Notes: generated by a model from the letters alone, not told the origin. DNA of 64,000 nt from Halodesulfurarchaeum sp. HSR-GB (GCF_031432215.1 NZ_JAVKGN010000001.1:496001-560000); one strand, 5' to 3'; shown: positions 16,594-26,373, counted from the first letter of the stretch. Translations and numbers: made by a program.

Positions 16594-19500
16594 TCACATA
16601 AAGTCCGCAATACCTGACTGTTTGTTCTTGTCGTTCTCGAAGATCGACTCGATCGAGCGTTCGAGGATGTGGAGGCGCTGTTTGGTGTACTCCCGCGAGC
16701 CGTACTCCTCGGCGACCTCGATGGCCGTATCGAGGTACTTGGTCACCGACCCCTCGTGAACGGTGAGGGTCACGTCGCCGCCACACTTCCGGCACTCGCC
16801 AGTCAGGGGCGCCCGCCGGTACTTCGCGCCACAGGAGAGACACCGAACCTCCTGGCGGGTGAACGCCCGCAGGTTTCCGATTAGATCCGGCAGGAAGTGA
16901 TACTCGATCACCCGCTCGGCGACGTCGGTCTCGTCGACGGCCCGAAGCTTCCGGGCGAGTTCGAGCTGAGCCTCCATCTTGTCCATCATCGACTCCAGGG
17001 TCTTGTACGCCGAGAGATCCGGCCCGAGCGCGATGTCAGAGGTGTCGTGTGTGAACCCGAAGTCCGAGTAGGCCCGGTCGGTCCCCAGGTGGGCCTCCGC
17101 GATTTCGATGTCGACCTCGCCGGGGTCGGCCATCTCCCGGGTCGCCTCGTAGAACTCTCTGGGGTACTGGTCCACCGTGTCGACGTTGTGGGCCTCGTCG
17201 TCGATCTCCGCCGGGTCGATCCGCGAGGACATCACGAGCGGGGCGTCCATCCGCCCGCCACGCTGGTCGGGAAGGTACTGCTTCGAGAAGTTGAGCAGGC
17301 CGTCCATCAGGAGCATCACACAATCTTCGTCACCGTCACACTGCTTCTGGGAGGTGTCGTTGACGATGACCGAATGCGTCTCCGGAACCGTGAGGCTGTA
17401 CGTATGTTCGACCTTCGATTCAGCATACGTGACCTGCGCGACTTCGTCGATCAGATAATCTCCCTCCCCGCCGTCAAATACACGTCGTCCCCGTGATTCG
17501 ATCGAATCAGTCTGAGAGATCAATCTATCGTGCTTACGTGGAAGGTGAAAGCCAACCTCCTCCCCAAACCGAACGGCGTCCGTGGACGAGATGGTGAGAA
17601 CGTAGCTCCGCTCGGAAGTGGATTCGTTTCCTGGATCGTAGACATCTGGGAACTTTTCAGCCAGTTTCACAGGATCTACGGACTTAACTCGGGCCGTAAT
17701 GCCAAGCCGTGTGAGCAGGCCAAGCAAGTCCTCTTTCAGTTCCTTGCTAACTGTCGTCGCCGATACGACCAGGCGGTCTTTCTCCACGGTTCCGTCGCCA
17801 CTGAAGTACCCACTGAGAAACGCTGCAACCACGTCTTTCGTCGCATCAAAGATACAGTCAGGAGCTCGCTTCTCCGCTGCATCGAGCCCAGCAGCTAGCA
17901 CGTCTTCGAAGAAAACTCGCATCAATCGCCCGGAGACAGTAACTTTGTACTCGTTCTCGCGATAGGGTTCGACCCCAAATGCGTTTTCAAACGTATCGAC
18001 GAAAAAATCACGAGCAGTTGATTCCACCCCGGAAATAGTCGTCTGATGTATCGTTCCCTTCGGCGTCTCCTGTTTTCGAGCGAAGCCCTCGGCAGTATAA
18101 TAGCCAATCAGCGTGGCAAGATCGGTGTCGAGAGTGATCGTCCGATCGATTTCGGTCCGGTCACGTTTCATCCCCAAAGTCACATCACCCGGAACCCGAT
18201 CGATAACTGCTCCGGGCGAGTCAAGCAATTCCAGCAACAGCGAAGCTGGAATGCTCTCCCGGTAAATGTAGTTACTTAACGCCTTCTTCGTCAAGCCGAG
18301 GTGTTTCGCTGTGCTCTGGAGTGGATAAAACTCACCGTCCCAATCCTTGGCGAGCACTGACTCAAAGAGATCATAGAGGAACTCCTTATCGAACCCTTTC
18401 ACCATCAGCGCGCTCGGATCGATTTCGGGAGTCGAGAGGAACTCCGCTAGGAGATCGAACTGTTTCGGTTCGGACGACGGCTCAAAAACGTCGAGATTGG
18501 CGGGAGTAACCAGCGAATCGTCCTCGCTCACCTCACTCGCCATTTTGGCACTGATTCCGGAGCCATCAAACACGTGAACGTCGTGGTCAGGAGTGACAGT
18601 AACCTCCCGGCCGCTTCGCGTCTCGATGGTGACCATGTGATCAGTCGCCTGATGCTTCGAAACCGCCTCCACCGGCTTGCGAACGATCTCGCCGTCCTGA
18701 CTCAACGAGGGAACGAACACCGTCTCGTCGATATCCTGCACCAGAGTTCCGAAATCGTCCTCGTCTGCGGTTTCGGGATCAAGCCGGGGCTCAACGAGAT
18801 CCGAAATACGGTCGTAGTGCCAGACACCATTTTCGTCCTCGAACCAGATCTTCGTCTCGGGGTGGAAGCAATTCCGGCGCTTTGAGGCGTGAAAGTACGG
18901 ATGCGCGTAGCCAACCGCCGCCGAGGTGAACCCGGCGACCCGCCCGACGACCGCCGCGGAGGTGTGTGGGGCCATTCCGAAGACGAGTTCGCCGATCAAA
19001 TCCTCGCGATCCTCGAGTTCGTAGAAGGGGTCTAACTCGTAATAGTCCGTGAGGAGTTCGTCGACGAAATCCGCGGTCTTGAGCATGTGTTCGGCGGCCC
19101 CATCCGAGAGGATCACGTCCTGAACCCGCAGTTCGACCAGTTGATCGGCGTGCTCCAGCGGGTCGCCGTTAATATCCGTCTCGTAGCCCAACTCCCGGAA
19201 GTCCGCGACGGTCACGTCCAGTTCTGCAGGCCGAACCGCGGTCACCGGGAGGTCGGTCATGTCGTACCGGACCGTCCCGTCCTTGAACGCCGTCACGCCG
19301 TGTTTGGCCCGGAGCACGCCCTTCTCCATCGGCTCGGGGACCTTGGTCTTGGACATCAGCCCCTTGACGCCCTTCACGATGTCGAGGGAGGTCTCGCGCT
19401 CCTCGACGGCCGCCAGGGCATCGTTGAACTCCCTGCCCACGTCCACGGTCTGGATGTCGACGTTCGAGAGCGAGCGCTCACAGCGCGGACACTCCACGCG

Positions 19501-21600
19501 ACCGGCCTCGTCCGGTTCGACACGAATGGAACACTCGGGGCACTCGTAGTACGGCTTCGTCCGCTCGCCACACGCCGGACAGCGGGGTTTGTACGTGTGC
19601 TCGCCACAGGCGACACAGACCCGCTCGCCGAGTTCCACCTCGACGGTTCCCTGGGTTCCGTCGATGGAGTCCCCCGCAGCGGCCGCTTTGCCCACGTCCC
19701 GCTGATTCCCCCCGGCCTCCCCGATCGGGAAGAGGGTGTGGACCGCGGGGCTCAGGTCACGGGACTCGGATTTCTCCGGGCGGCCCATCCGGTTCCCGAT
19801 CCGGGTCGGGGCCCGCTCGCGGACCTCGAAGGGAGCGATCTCCTCGATCGCCTTCATGGCGTTCTCCCAGTCGAGAGCGGCCTCGGAAAGGTCCGCCAGG
19901 GCCCACTGTCGTTCGAGGTCGGTGCTGACCCCCACCGTCTCCGCGAGCGGTTGCCAGTCCTCGATCTGGAGGGTGTCCGCGTCCTGGTGATGCCCGATCA
20001 GGAGCACCTCCAATATCTCCCGAACCGGCTCCGTGCGGGGGACAGAGAGGGCCTCCCCCTCGATCGTCGCCTCGGACAGGGCCGCGGCGAGCGTGTCGAG
20101 GTCCTCGACGCTGATGTCGTGATAGAGGTAGGTGTAGGCGGGATGGAGCGGCGCGTCGTGATCGCGGGCCCAGTTGAGCGCCTGGGCCGGCTCCGGATCG
20201 GCGAGATCGACATAGGGCGAGTCCCGCAGCGCCTGCACGTCAGCCCCCGCTGCAGCCAGGTCCTGCACCCACCACTCGGTGGTGTAGGACGCGGGCGCGA
20301 GGGGTTTGTTGTTCTCGACGAACTCCCCGTAGTTCACCAGGTACTCGCCGACGTCGAGGATCGCCTCCACGCCGTTTCGCACTTCGAGGGCCTCCGCGGG
20401 GTCGTCGATGCGGCGGACGTCCCCGTTGGCGAGTTTGACCGTCGGTCCCTCGATGGAGTCGACCGGGATCACGCCGGCGGCCTTGCCCGGGCGCTCGGTC
20501 TTGATCTGGGTGCCCGTCGCGAGGAAGTCATCGACGAGGTGCATCGTCGCCGGATGAACCCCGGCCGTGGCGAAGCCGTGATTGCGGGCTCGACCGTACC
20601 GGAGTCGAAAGCCGCCAGGCTCGCTCGGGTGCGAGAAGACCGGTCGGCCCGCGATGAGATCCCGGAGGTATTTGGTCTTGGGCGGGGCCCGTGGCGGGCC
20701 CGCCTGCTCGTCCGATTCGGCCTCGACGTCGCCATCGGCCTCCTCCTCGGCGTCGTCTTCACCCACGTCCCCATCGATCAGCGCCTGCAACCAGGGCCAC
20801 TCAACATCGTCGAGTTCGTCCGTGTACCGCTTGATCTTCGGGGCCTTGAGCGCGATCCCCTCCGCGAGAACCAGACACATCCCCCCGCGGGGGCTGTTGG
20901 TGTCGACCCGTTCGAGGTCCCGATAGCCCGAGACCTCGCCGTCGCCGGTTGCCTCCCCGTCGAGCATGATCGGCACGTTCCGGGCGATGTGAGTTGCCTC
21001 CTCGTCGGAGGGCGTGTACTGCAGGCCGGTCTCCTTATCGTAGAGGGCGATCTCCTCGGCGTACCGCTCGATCTCTTCCTCGCGGGGTTGGAAGGCCTCG
21101 ATGCCCAGAAGCGAGCGCGCGTAGTCCGCGACCAGCACCGACAGCGCCTGGGCTGTGCCGCCGGCCGAGCGAATCGGGCCGGCGTAGGCGACCGAGACGA
21201 ACTCGGTCCCGTCGTCGTTCGTCCGCAGTTCGACCCGGTCGATCCCCTCGATCGGCGCGGCGACGACCCCCTCGGTGAGCAGGGCGACAGCGGTGCGAAC
21301 CGCGCCCTCGACTTTGCCCTGGCGGGTGTCGTAGTCGCCAACCGTCCCCTCGACGAAGTCCTCGACGAGCATGAGCGCGGCTCGCTCTCTGGAGTAGTCG
21401 CCTTCGAGTTCGCGCACGCGCTCGGCGACCCCGTCGATGCCCAGAATGTTCTCCACGCGGTCGGCCATGTCGGTGGCCACGGGGATCTCGACCTCGGGCG
21501 TGGGGTCCTCGCCACGCTCGCGGGCGGTCTCCGCGATGTCGATGGCCCGGTCCAGCCGGGTTTCCAGTTCGTCGAAGTACTGGGCGTCGACCTCGCGCAT
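16594..21600 (-). CDS. polC: DNA polymerase D large subunit DP2, with intein
   Basis: A 1668-residue precursor: N-extein 1-910, intein 911-1420, C-extein 1421-1668. After splicing the polymerase is 1158 residues, the usual DP2 length. DP2 is the catalytic subunit of the euryarchaeal replicative polymerase PolD. Two zinc-ribbon-like regions are visible (CVACGEH...CPACGE...CPECS...CPRC and CLSCGAKYRR...CRKCGG). The intein interrupts the conserved KRRNCDGDEDC motif, whose acidic residues belong to the active site. The stop of the upstream PPC gene abuts the ATG here, so both are in one operon. The DP1 gene is not in the window. Confidence 0.96.
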   Translation of the reverse strand: MREVDAQYFDELETRLDRAIDIAETARERGEDPTPEVEIPVATDMADRVENILGIDGVAERVRELEGDYSRERAALMLVEDFVEGTVGDYDTRQGKVEGAVRTAVALLTEGVVAAPIEGIDRVELRTNDDGTEFVSVAYAGPIRSAGGTAQALSVLVADYARSLLGIEAFQPREEEIERYAEEIALYDKETGLQYTPSDEEATHIARNVPIMLDGEATGDGEVSGYRDLERVDTNSPRGGMCLVLAEGIALKAPKIKRYTDELDDVEWPWLQALIDGDVGEDDAEEEADGDVEAESDEQAGPPRAPPKTKYLRDLIAGRPVFSHPSEPGGFRLRYGRARNHGFATAGVHPATMHLVDDFLATGTQIKTERPGKAAGVIPVDSIEGPTVKLANGDVRRIDDPAEALEVRNGVEAILDVGEYLVNYGEFVENNKPLAPASYTTEWWVQDLAAAGADVQALRDSPYVDLADPEPAQALNWARDHDAPLHPAYTYLYHDISVEDLDTLAAALSEATIEGEALSVPRTEPVREILEVLLIGHHQDADTLQIEDWQPLAETVGVSTDLERQWALADLSEAALDWENAMKAIEEIAPFEVRERAPTRIGNRMGRPEKSESRDLSPAVHTLFPIGEAGGNQRDVGKAAAAGDSIDGTQGTVEVELGERVCVACGEHTYKPRCPACGERTKPYYECPECSIRVEPDEAGRVECPRCERSLSNVDIQTVDVGREFNDALAAVEERETSLDIVKGVKGLMSKTKVPEPMEKGVLRAKHGVTAFKDGTVRYDMTDLPVTAVRPAELDVTVADFRELGYETDINGDPLEHADQLVELRVQDVILSDGAAEHMLKTADFVDELLTDYYELDPFYELEDREDLIGELVFGMAPHTSAAVVGRVAGFTSAAVGYAHPYFHASKRRNCFHPETKIWFEDENGVWHYDRISDLVEPRLDPETADEDDFGTLVQDIDETVFVPSLSQDGEIVRKPVEAVSKHQATDHMVTIETRSGREVTVTPDHDVHVFDGSGISAKMASEVSEDDSLVTPANLDVFEPSSEPKQFDLLAEFLSTPEIDPSALMVKGFDKEFLYDLFESVLAKDWDGEFYPLQSTAKHLGLTKKALSNYIYRESIPASLLLELLDSPGAVIDRVPGDVTLGMKRDRTEIDRTITLDTDLATLIGYYTAEGFARKQETPKGTIHQTTISGVESTARDFFVDTFENAFGVEPYRENEYKVTVSGRLMRVFFEDVLAAGLDAAEKRAPDCIFDATKDVVAAFLSGYFSGDGTVEKDRLVVSATTVSKELKEDLLGLLTRLGITARVKSVDPVKLAEKFPDVYDPGNESTSERSYVLTISSTDAVRFGEEVGFHLPRKHDRLISQTDSIESRGRRVFDGGEGDYLIDEVAQVTYAESKVEHTYSLTVPETHSVIVNDTSQKQCDGDEDCVMLLMDGLLNFSKQYLPDQRGGRMDAPLVMSSRIDPAEIDDEAHNVDTVDQYPREFYEATREMADPGEVDIEIAEAHLGTDRAYSDFGFTHDTSDIALGPDLSAYKTLESMMDKMEAQLELARKLRAVDETDVAERVIEYHFLPDLIGNLRAFTRQEVRCLSCGAKYRRAPLTGECRKCGGDVTLTVHEGSVTKYLDTAIEVAEEYGSREYTKQRLHILERSIESIFENDKNKQSGIADFM
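17341..18870 (-). other. Intein of DP2 with LAGLIDADG homing endonuclease
   Basis: A 510-residue in-frame insertion. It starts at Cys (CFHPETKIWF) and ends in VNDTSQKQ immediately before the extein Cys of CDGDED. The splicing block with TPDH is present. Two LAGLIDADG-type motifs are intact (LIGYYTAEGF and FLSGYFSGDG), so the endonuclease may be active. The C-terminal intein residue is Gln rather than the usual Asn, as in other PolII (DP2) inteins. Base composition falls and A/T-rich codons rise within it relative to the exteins, a sign of separate ancestry. Confidence 0.93.
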
Positions 21601-22014
21601 CTACAGATCGAGCCGGTCGAGCCCGGTGGCGTCGTCACGGTCCCTGTCGAGTGATTCCTCGAATCCCCAAAGGAGGGCCTCGCCGCCGTAGACTGTCGCC
21701 GATTCGATCCGGCCGGCGACGGCCTGGCCCGAGGGGCGCGAGAAGACCCCCTGAACGGCGAGTTCGGGGCCGGCGGTCACCGTCCCGGTGAACACGGGCA
21801 TTTCGAGCGGTTCGTCGAAGGCAAGGGCGTCGGCGGCGAAGGCGTCCTGATCGTAGACAGCCAGTTCGAGCTCGCGGACGGCCCCGGAGCCGAGAATCCA
21901 GGCCGATTCCAGGTCGGCCTGAGCGACGGCGGCTTCGAGTTCCGCGAGTAGAGACTCGTCGTACGCAAGATCGACGAGCAGGGTCCGGTCGGGGGACACC
22001 TCCTGAAAGCGCAT
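21601..22014 (-). CDS. PPC (DUF296) domain DNA-binding protein
   Basis: A 137-residue single-domain protein of the PPC/DUF296 family, a small trimeric fold found in plant AT-hook proteins and in stand-alone prokaryotic forms. The strand pattern AWILGSGAVRELELAVYD...GTVT...AVAGRI fits. The start MRFQEV (ATG at 22012-22014) gives the exact family length. The gene ends directly at the polC start, so expression with polC is likely. Function in archaea is unknown; DNA or nucleotide binding is inferred. Confidence 0.82.
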   Translation of the reverse strand: MRFQEVSPDRTLLVDLAYDESLLAELEAAVAQADLESAWILGSGAVRELELAVYDQDAFAADALAFDEPLEMPVFTGTVTAGPELAVQGVFSRPSGQAVAGRIESATVYGGEALLWGFEESLDRDRDDATGLDRLDL

Positions 22015-22072
22015 ACCGACCGGGACGGGACCCGCGGGCAAAAAGCTGGCCTCTCCTGAATCGACCCGGGTG

Positions 22073-22243
22073 TCAGCGCCACGCCTCGAGGTCGCGTGTC
22101 TCGTCCATCGACGCCGATACCCAGGCGCCGTCCTGGGAAATATCGGCGATGACGAGCCGCGACTCGGAACCGGCCTCATCGACTGCAGCCATGACCTCTC
22201 CGGCAGTACCCGTGGCGGCCATGGACGTGGCATCAGACACCAT
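22073..22243 (-). CDS. Small haloarchaeal conserved protein (DUF7556-like)
   Basis: A 56-residue acidic protein (MVSDATSMAATG...RLVIADISQDGAWVSASMDE). It resembles a small haloarchaeal family I recall as DUF7556, characterised by a VIADxSxDxAW core. A clear TATA box at 22269-22277 stands 26-34 bases before the ATG, which supports a real leaderless gene. It is upstream of and codirectional with the PPC and polC genes. Role unknown. Confidence 0.65.
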   Translation of the reverse strand: MVSDATSMAATGTAGEVMAAVDEAGSESRLVIADISQDGAWVSASMDETRDLEAWR

Positions 22244-22268
22244 GACGTTTGGTACAACGTCTCATCGA

Positions 22269-22277
22269 TTATTTAAA
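22269..22277 (-). promoter_or_regulatory. TATA box of the small-protein/PPC/polC operon
   Basis: On the minus strand TTTAAATAA lies 26-34 bases before the ATG at 22243. It is the best TATA match nearby, so it probably drives the small gene and perhaps the PPC-polC genes behind it. Confidence 0.65.
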
Positions 22278-22364
22278 CACGTCGAATCGGAAAGATCCGG
22301 GTCTCAAACCGAACGAGAGATCGGACACGGCAGTCGCGAGTCGATCTGAAAACGGTTCGACCGA

Positions 22365-22715
22365 TCAGAAAACGATGAGCCCGATACCTGTCGCCCCAAT
22401 CATCATTCCGGCACCGAACGCGGCCACCCGCGCCATCGCTCGCCGCGAGCTGGTCTCCGTCCAGCCGGTTCCCAGGTCCATCCGTGCCTGGAGCCCCTCG
22501 ATTGTCCGACCAAGCATGATCGAACTCGCCCAGGACAGGAGCCCGAAACCGAACCAGATCCCCCCGAACGCGAAGGTACTGTCGATCCAGATGGGGACCG
22601 AACGGCCCACGAGACCGAGAACCGTCAGGAAGACCACGGCGAGGACGACCCCGACCAGACCGGCCGGCGCCACGAGTCGAACCCGTTGCTGAATCGCCCA
22701 AGTAGCGGTTCGCAC
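22365..22715 (-). CDS. Small membrane protein, end of dpp operon
   Basis: A 116-residue protein with three hydrophobic helices (about 15-37, 45-68 and 95-115) and an amphipathic stretch between the last two. It starts with GTG at 22713-22715, two bases after the dppC stop, so it is the last gene of the transporter operon. I recognise it only as a haloarchaeal membrane protein of unknown function. It may assist the transporter or simply be a passenger. Confidence 0.7.
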   Translation of the reverse strand: MRTATWAIQQRVRLVAPAGLVGVVLAVVFLTVLGLVGRSVPIWIDSTFAFGGIWFGFGLLSWASSIMLGRTIEGLQARMDLGTGWTETSSRRAMARVAAFGAGMMIGATGIGLIVF

Positions 22716-22717
22716 GG

Positions 22718-23641
22718 TCAGTCCACGGCCTCACGCATCCGGGGGTCGAGGGCGTCACGCATGCCGTCACCGAGCAGGTTGAACCCGAGGACGGTCAATG
22801 CGAGGAACAGTCCCGGGAAGAAAGACCACCACCAGACCCCGGTCAGGAGGCCCAGACTGACGCCGTTCGAGAGCATCAATCCCCAGGACGGCGTTCCCGC
22901 CGAGGCGCCGAAACCCAGGAACGAGAGCGCCGCGAGGTCGATGATCGCGAGCCCGAAGTTGAGGGTGCTCTGGACGGTAATGGGCGCGAGCGTGTTTGGC
23001 AAGATGTGTCGAACGAGGATTCGGGGATCGGTCGCCCCGAGGGCCTCGGTGGCATCGATGTACTCGTCTTCGAGGACTGTGAGTGCAGCCCCCCGCACGA
23101 CGCGGGCAAACCGTGGCGTGTAGACGAGGGTCAGTGCCATCACGGCCCGCCAGAGGCCCAGTTCGTCGGGGAAGATCGAGACGAGAGCCAGGGCGAGGAG
23201 CAAGGAGGGGAACGCGAGCAGCACGTCCATCGACCGCATGATGACGTTGTCAGTCACGTCGCCGTAGTAGGCTGCAATGATGCCCATCCCCACCCCGAGT
23301 ATCGTCGATGCACCGACGGTTATCGAACCGTAGAGCATCGCGTACCAGGCCCCATAGGCGACCCGGGGCAGCAGATCTCGGGCCTGCCCGTCAGTTCCGA
23401 AGGGGTACTCCAGACTCGGGGCCGCCCGATTCGGGTTCGTCCCGAGTTGACTCTGTGAGATGACCTCGAGGTCCAGTGCGAACCGGGAATAGATCGCGAT
23501 GGCAAGCATCGCGAGGATAATCAGAATGCCGGCGAGCGCCAGCCGATTCGACAGGAGCTGGGAGAGGAACGGCGAGGCGCGAAGCCGCTCGAAGAGGCTC
23601 CGGGTCGAACTGCCGCCCTCCTGGACTGTTTGTGTACTCAT
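22718..23641 (-). CDS. dppC: Peptide ABC transporter permease (DppC type)
   Basis: A 307-residue inner-membrane permease with a long cytoplasmic N-tail, a first helix at about 33-52, and five more helices. It carries the EAA loop that contacts the ATPase (EALGATDPRILVRHILPN). The C-terminal NLLGDGMRDALDPRM ending is typical of DppC. It overlaps the dppB stop by four bases. With DppB it forms the channel for di- or oligopeptides or related solutes. Confidence 0.93.
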   Translation of the reverse strand: MSTQTVQEGGSSTRSLFERLRASPFLSQLLSNRLALAGILIILAMLAIAIYSRFALDLEVISQSQLGTNPNRAAPSLEYPFGTDGQARDLLPRVAYGAWYAMLYGSITVGASTILGVGMGIIAAYYGDVTDNVIMRSMDVLLAFPSLLLALALVSIFPDELGLWRAVMALTLVYTPRFARVVRGAALTVLEDEYIDATEALGATDPRILVRHILPNTLAPITVQSTLNFGLAIIDLAALSFLGFGASAGTPSWGLMLSNGVSLGLLTGVWWWSFFPGLFLALTVLGFNLLGDGMRDALDPRMREAVD

Positions 23642-24657
23642 TGGTTGATCCGTGGGTCAAGGTACGAGTAAGTGATGTCGACGCCGAGGTTCACGAGCGT
23701 GAAGAGGAACGCGAAGGTCAGCACCGTCCCCTGGACGATGGGGTAATCGCCGACCTTGATCGCCTCGACGAGCAGGACGCCGATACCGCCGATCGCAAAG
23801 ACCGTCTCGGTCAGGACCGCCCCACCGAGGAGGGTTCCGAACTGGATGCCGATGACCGTGATAACCGGGATGAGCGCGTTTCGGAAGCCGTGTTTGAGGA
23901 CCGTGATCTTGGCCCCCTGGCCCTTCGCCCGGGCCGTTCGAATGTAGTCCTGTCTGATGACCTCAAGCATCGAGGACCGCATCATCCGGGAGATCAGCGC
24001 CATCGAGTAGATGCCGATCGTGAGCGAGGGCAACAACATATGCCTGACCGCAGAGACGAACATATCCCACTCGCCAGCGAGGAGCGTGTCCACGGTCACA
24101 AGGCCAGTGACGTGTATCGCCTGGAAGTTGTAAAGCGAGGAGATCCGACCACTCGTCGGCAACACGCCGAAAAACTGGGCGAAGACGAAGATCAGGATCG
24201 GCCCACTCCAGAAGATCGGGATGCTGATCCCGGCCAGGGCCCCGACCCGGGAGAGGTGATCGGTGATCGTGTCTTGCTTGATCGCGCTAACGAGGCCGAA
24301 CGGAATGCCAAAGAGAATGCCGAAAAACTGGCCATAGAGCGCCAGTTCGATGGTCACCGGGAGCTTCTCGATGAGGACCTCCCGGACCGGCGTATTCCGG
24401 TAGATGATGTAGGAATCGCCGAAGTTGAGCTGGGCGGCGTTCCAGAGGAAGTCGGCGTACTGAACCCATATCGGATCGTTCAGGCCGAGGCCTTCTCGGA
24501 TCTGTTCGACGAACTCCTCGCTCGCTCGTTGCCCGGCGATCGTCAGTGCCGGATCACCCGGAGACAGATGCAAAATTGAGAACACGACTGTCGCCACCCC
24601 GATCAGCACGGGGACGAGCAGCAGGAGGCGTTTGATGACGAAACGCTTCGGAAACAT
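23638..24657 (-). CDS. dppB: Peptide ABC transporter permease (DppB type)
   Basis: A 339-residue permease with six helices. The first is at residues 8-28, followed by the DppB-typical LSPGDPALTIAGQ segment and a large extracytoplasmic loop. The EAA motif RTARAKGQGAKITVLKHGFRN in part marks the ATPase contact. It lies 14 bases after the dppA stop and overlaps dppC by four bases. The substrate range cannot be told from the permease. Confidence 0.93.
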   Translation of the reverse strand: MFPKRFVIKRLLLLVPVLIGVATVVFSILHLSPGDPALTIAGQRASEEFVEQIREGLGLNDPIWVQYADFLWNAAQLNFGDSYIIYRNTPVREVLIEKLPVTIELALYGQFFGILFGIPFGLVSAIKQDTITDHLSRVGALAGISIPIFWSGPILIFVFAQFFGVLPTSGRISSLYNFQAIHVTGLVTVDTLLAGEWDMFVSAVRHMLLPSLTIGIYSMALISRMMRSSMLEVIRQDYIRTARAKGQGAKITVLKHGFRNALIPVITVIGIQFGTLLGGAVLTETVFAIGGIGVLLVEAIKVGDYPIVQGTVLTFAFLFTLVNLGVDITYSYLDPRINQ

Positions 24658-24671
24658 CGGCTCGTCGAAGC

Positions 24672-26342
24672 CTATTCGACGGAGACGTAATTAAGATACG
24701 GACCGCTGATGGTTGCGACGGTGTAGTTCTGCACGCGATTGGCGACACCGCGAAGCTCCTCGGCGTAGTCCAGGTAGACCCACGGCGCCTCGTCGTGGGC
24801 GATCTGCATCGCCTCGTTGTAGAGCTCCTCACGCTCGGCGTCGTCGAGGGATCGCTGGCCCTCCTCGACCAGGTCCATGTACTCGCGGTTTGCCCATCCC
24901 GCGCGGTTGCTCGTGTTGAAGCCCTCGGTGTCGAAGCTAACCCAGTCCTGGCCCTCCGTGAGCTGGTCCGCCTCGACCTGTGGGTGCAACAGCGCGTACG
25001 CGAAGTTGTCCGGGTCCGCGTTGTCGGTCATCCAGCCGAGGAAACACGCGTCGTGTCGACCTTCGGCGGTGTATTCGAGGAACGGCCCGAAGGACTGCTG
25101 GTTGATCTCCACGTCGATGCCGACCTCGCCGAGGTTCGACGAGACGGTCTCGGCGGTCTGCAGCGGCGACGGGTTGTACGCCCGCGGGTTCTGGAAGGTG
25201 GCCAGTTCGAAGGAGAACCCATCGCCGTAGCCGGCCTCATCGAGGAGTTGCTGGGCCTCGTCGGGATCGTACGGGTAGGGATCGAGATCCTCGTTGTACC
25301 CCAGGAGGTTCGGTGGCAGCGGCTGGCTTGCCTGGACCGCCACACCGGCGTAGATCTCTTCGACGATGGACTCCGTGTCGATGGCGTAGCTGATTGCCTG
25401 ACGGACCCGGCGGTCCTGGAATTGCTCGATCGAGGAGAGGTTGAACGCCATGTAGCCGATGTTGATCCCCTCCTTGCGCTCGAGTGACGCGTTGTCGAAG
25501 CCCTCGACCTGCTGGGCGGACTGGGCACCGAGGCCGTCGATGATGTCCAGTTCGCCGGAGCCGAGTGACTGGGCTCGCGTCGAGTTCTCACCGACGGTGA
25601 CGAAGACGAGTTCGTCGACGTGGGGGCCTTCACCCCAGTAGTCCTCGTTGGCCGACAGCCGGATCTGCTCGTTGCCGTCGTCGAGGGTCTCAAGCTCGAA
25701 GGGACCAGTTCCGTTCGCATTTGACTGCAGGTCCGTTCCGTACTCTTCGATGGATGCCTCCGAGTGGACCGCAGAGGGGAACATGGCCAGGTTCCGGAAG
25801 AACGGGGCGTATTGCTGGGACAACTCGATCGTCATCTCGTAATCCCCGTCCACCTGAATGTCTTCGATCCAGTTCCCGAGCGTGAAGTTGCCGTACGCGG
25901 ACACGTAATCGTCTCCAGCGTAGTACTCGTAATCCGAATCGGTGAAGCGGCGATAGGTCGCCACGAAGTCCTGGGCGGTGAACTCCTCGCCGTCGTGGAA
26001 GGTCACACCCTCTCGGAGCGTCAGCGAGACGGTCTGGCCGTCCATCGAGTAGTCCGTCGCCAACCCCTCGCGCAGCGTCGCCTCACCCGGGACGAAGTCG
26101 ATCAGCTTGTCATAGAGGTTCTCGGTGACCTTCGCGACCTCGCCACTGGTACTGTTCTGGAAGTCAAGCGTCGTCGAGTGGCTGCCACGGCCGTATCGCA
26201 ACAGCGTGGAATCCTCGGAATCCCCGTTGTCTTGGTCGTCAGTCCCATTACCACTACATCCCGCGAGTGCAGCAGTAACGGCAGCACCGCCGGCTGCGGT
26301 GAGAAATCCCCGACGCGAAACCGTGCTGTCACTGGATGACAT
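24672..26342 (-). CDS. dppA: Peptide ABC transporter substrate-binding lipoprotein
   Basis: A 556-residue SBP_bac_5 solute-binding protein. The N-terminus has a Tat signal (SRRGFLTAAGGAA) and a lipobox ending LAGC, with Cys28 as the lipid anchor, followed by an acidic linker. The family's GNFTLG, NGTGPFELE and RVRQAISYAID segments are visible. It binds peptides, nickel or similar ligands outside the cell; peptide is the default guess. It has its own TATA box, so the binding protein may be made in excess over the permease. Confidence 0.93.
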   Translation of the reverse strand: MSSSDSTVSRRGFLTAAGGAAVTAALAGCSGNGTDDQDNGDSEDSTLLRYGRGSHSTTLDFQNSTSGEVAKVTENLYDKLIDFVPGEATLREGLATDYSMDGQTVSLTLREGVTFHDGEEFTAQDFVATYRRFTDSDYEYYAGDDYVSAYGNFTLGNWIEDIQVDGDYEMTIELSQQYAPFFRNLAMFPSAVHSEASIEEYGTDLQSNANGTGPFELETLDDGNEQIRLSANEDYWGEGPHVDELVFVTVGENSTRAQSLGSGELDIIDGLGAQSAQQVEGFDNASLERKEGINIGYMAFNLSSIEQFQDRRVRQAISYAIDTESIVEEIYAGVAVQASQPLPPNLLGYNEDLDPYPYDPDEAQQLLDEAGYGDGFSFELATFQNPRAYNPSPLQTAETVSSNLGEVGIDVEINQQSFGPFLEYTAEGRHDACFLGWMTDNADPDNFAYALLHPQVEADQLTEGQDWVSFDTEGFNTSNRAGWANREYMDLVEEGQRSLDDAEREELYNEAMQIAHDEAPWVYLDYAEELRGVANRVQNYTVATISGPYLNYVSVE

Positions 26343-26364
26343 GAAATTACCTCAGATGTGTAAC

Positions 26365-26373
26365 TATCATAAA
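26365..26373 (-). promoter_or_regulatory. TATA box of dppA
   Basis: Minus-strand TTTATGATA lies 23-31 bases before the dppA ATG at 26342, within the short gap after the fused ATPase gene. Confidence 0.55.

Noticed and set aside
16594-21600. A second intein in DP2
   Set aside because: Only one insertion is visible; the spliced length of 1158 residues is normal and other conserved blocks are uninterrupted.
19087-21654. An 855-codon plus-strand frame antisense to polC
   Set aside because: Composition is a mirror of the polC codons and it has no recognisable domain; polC is certain.
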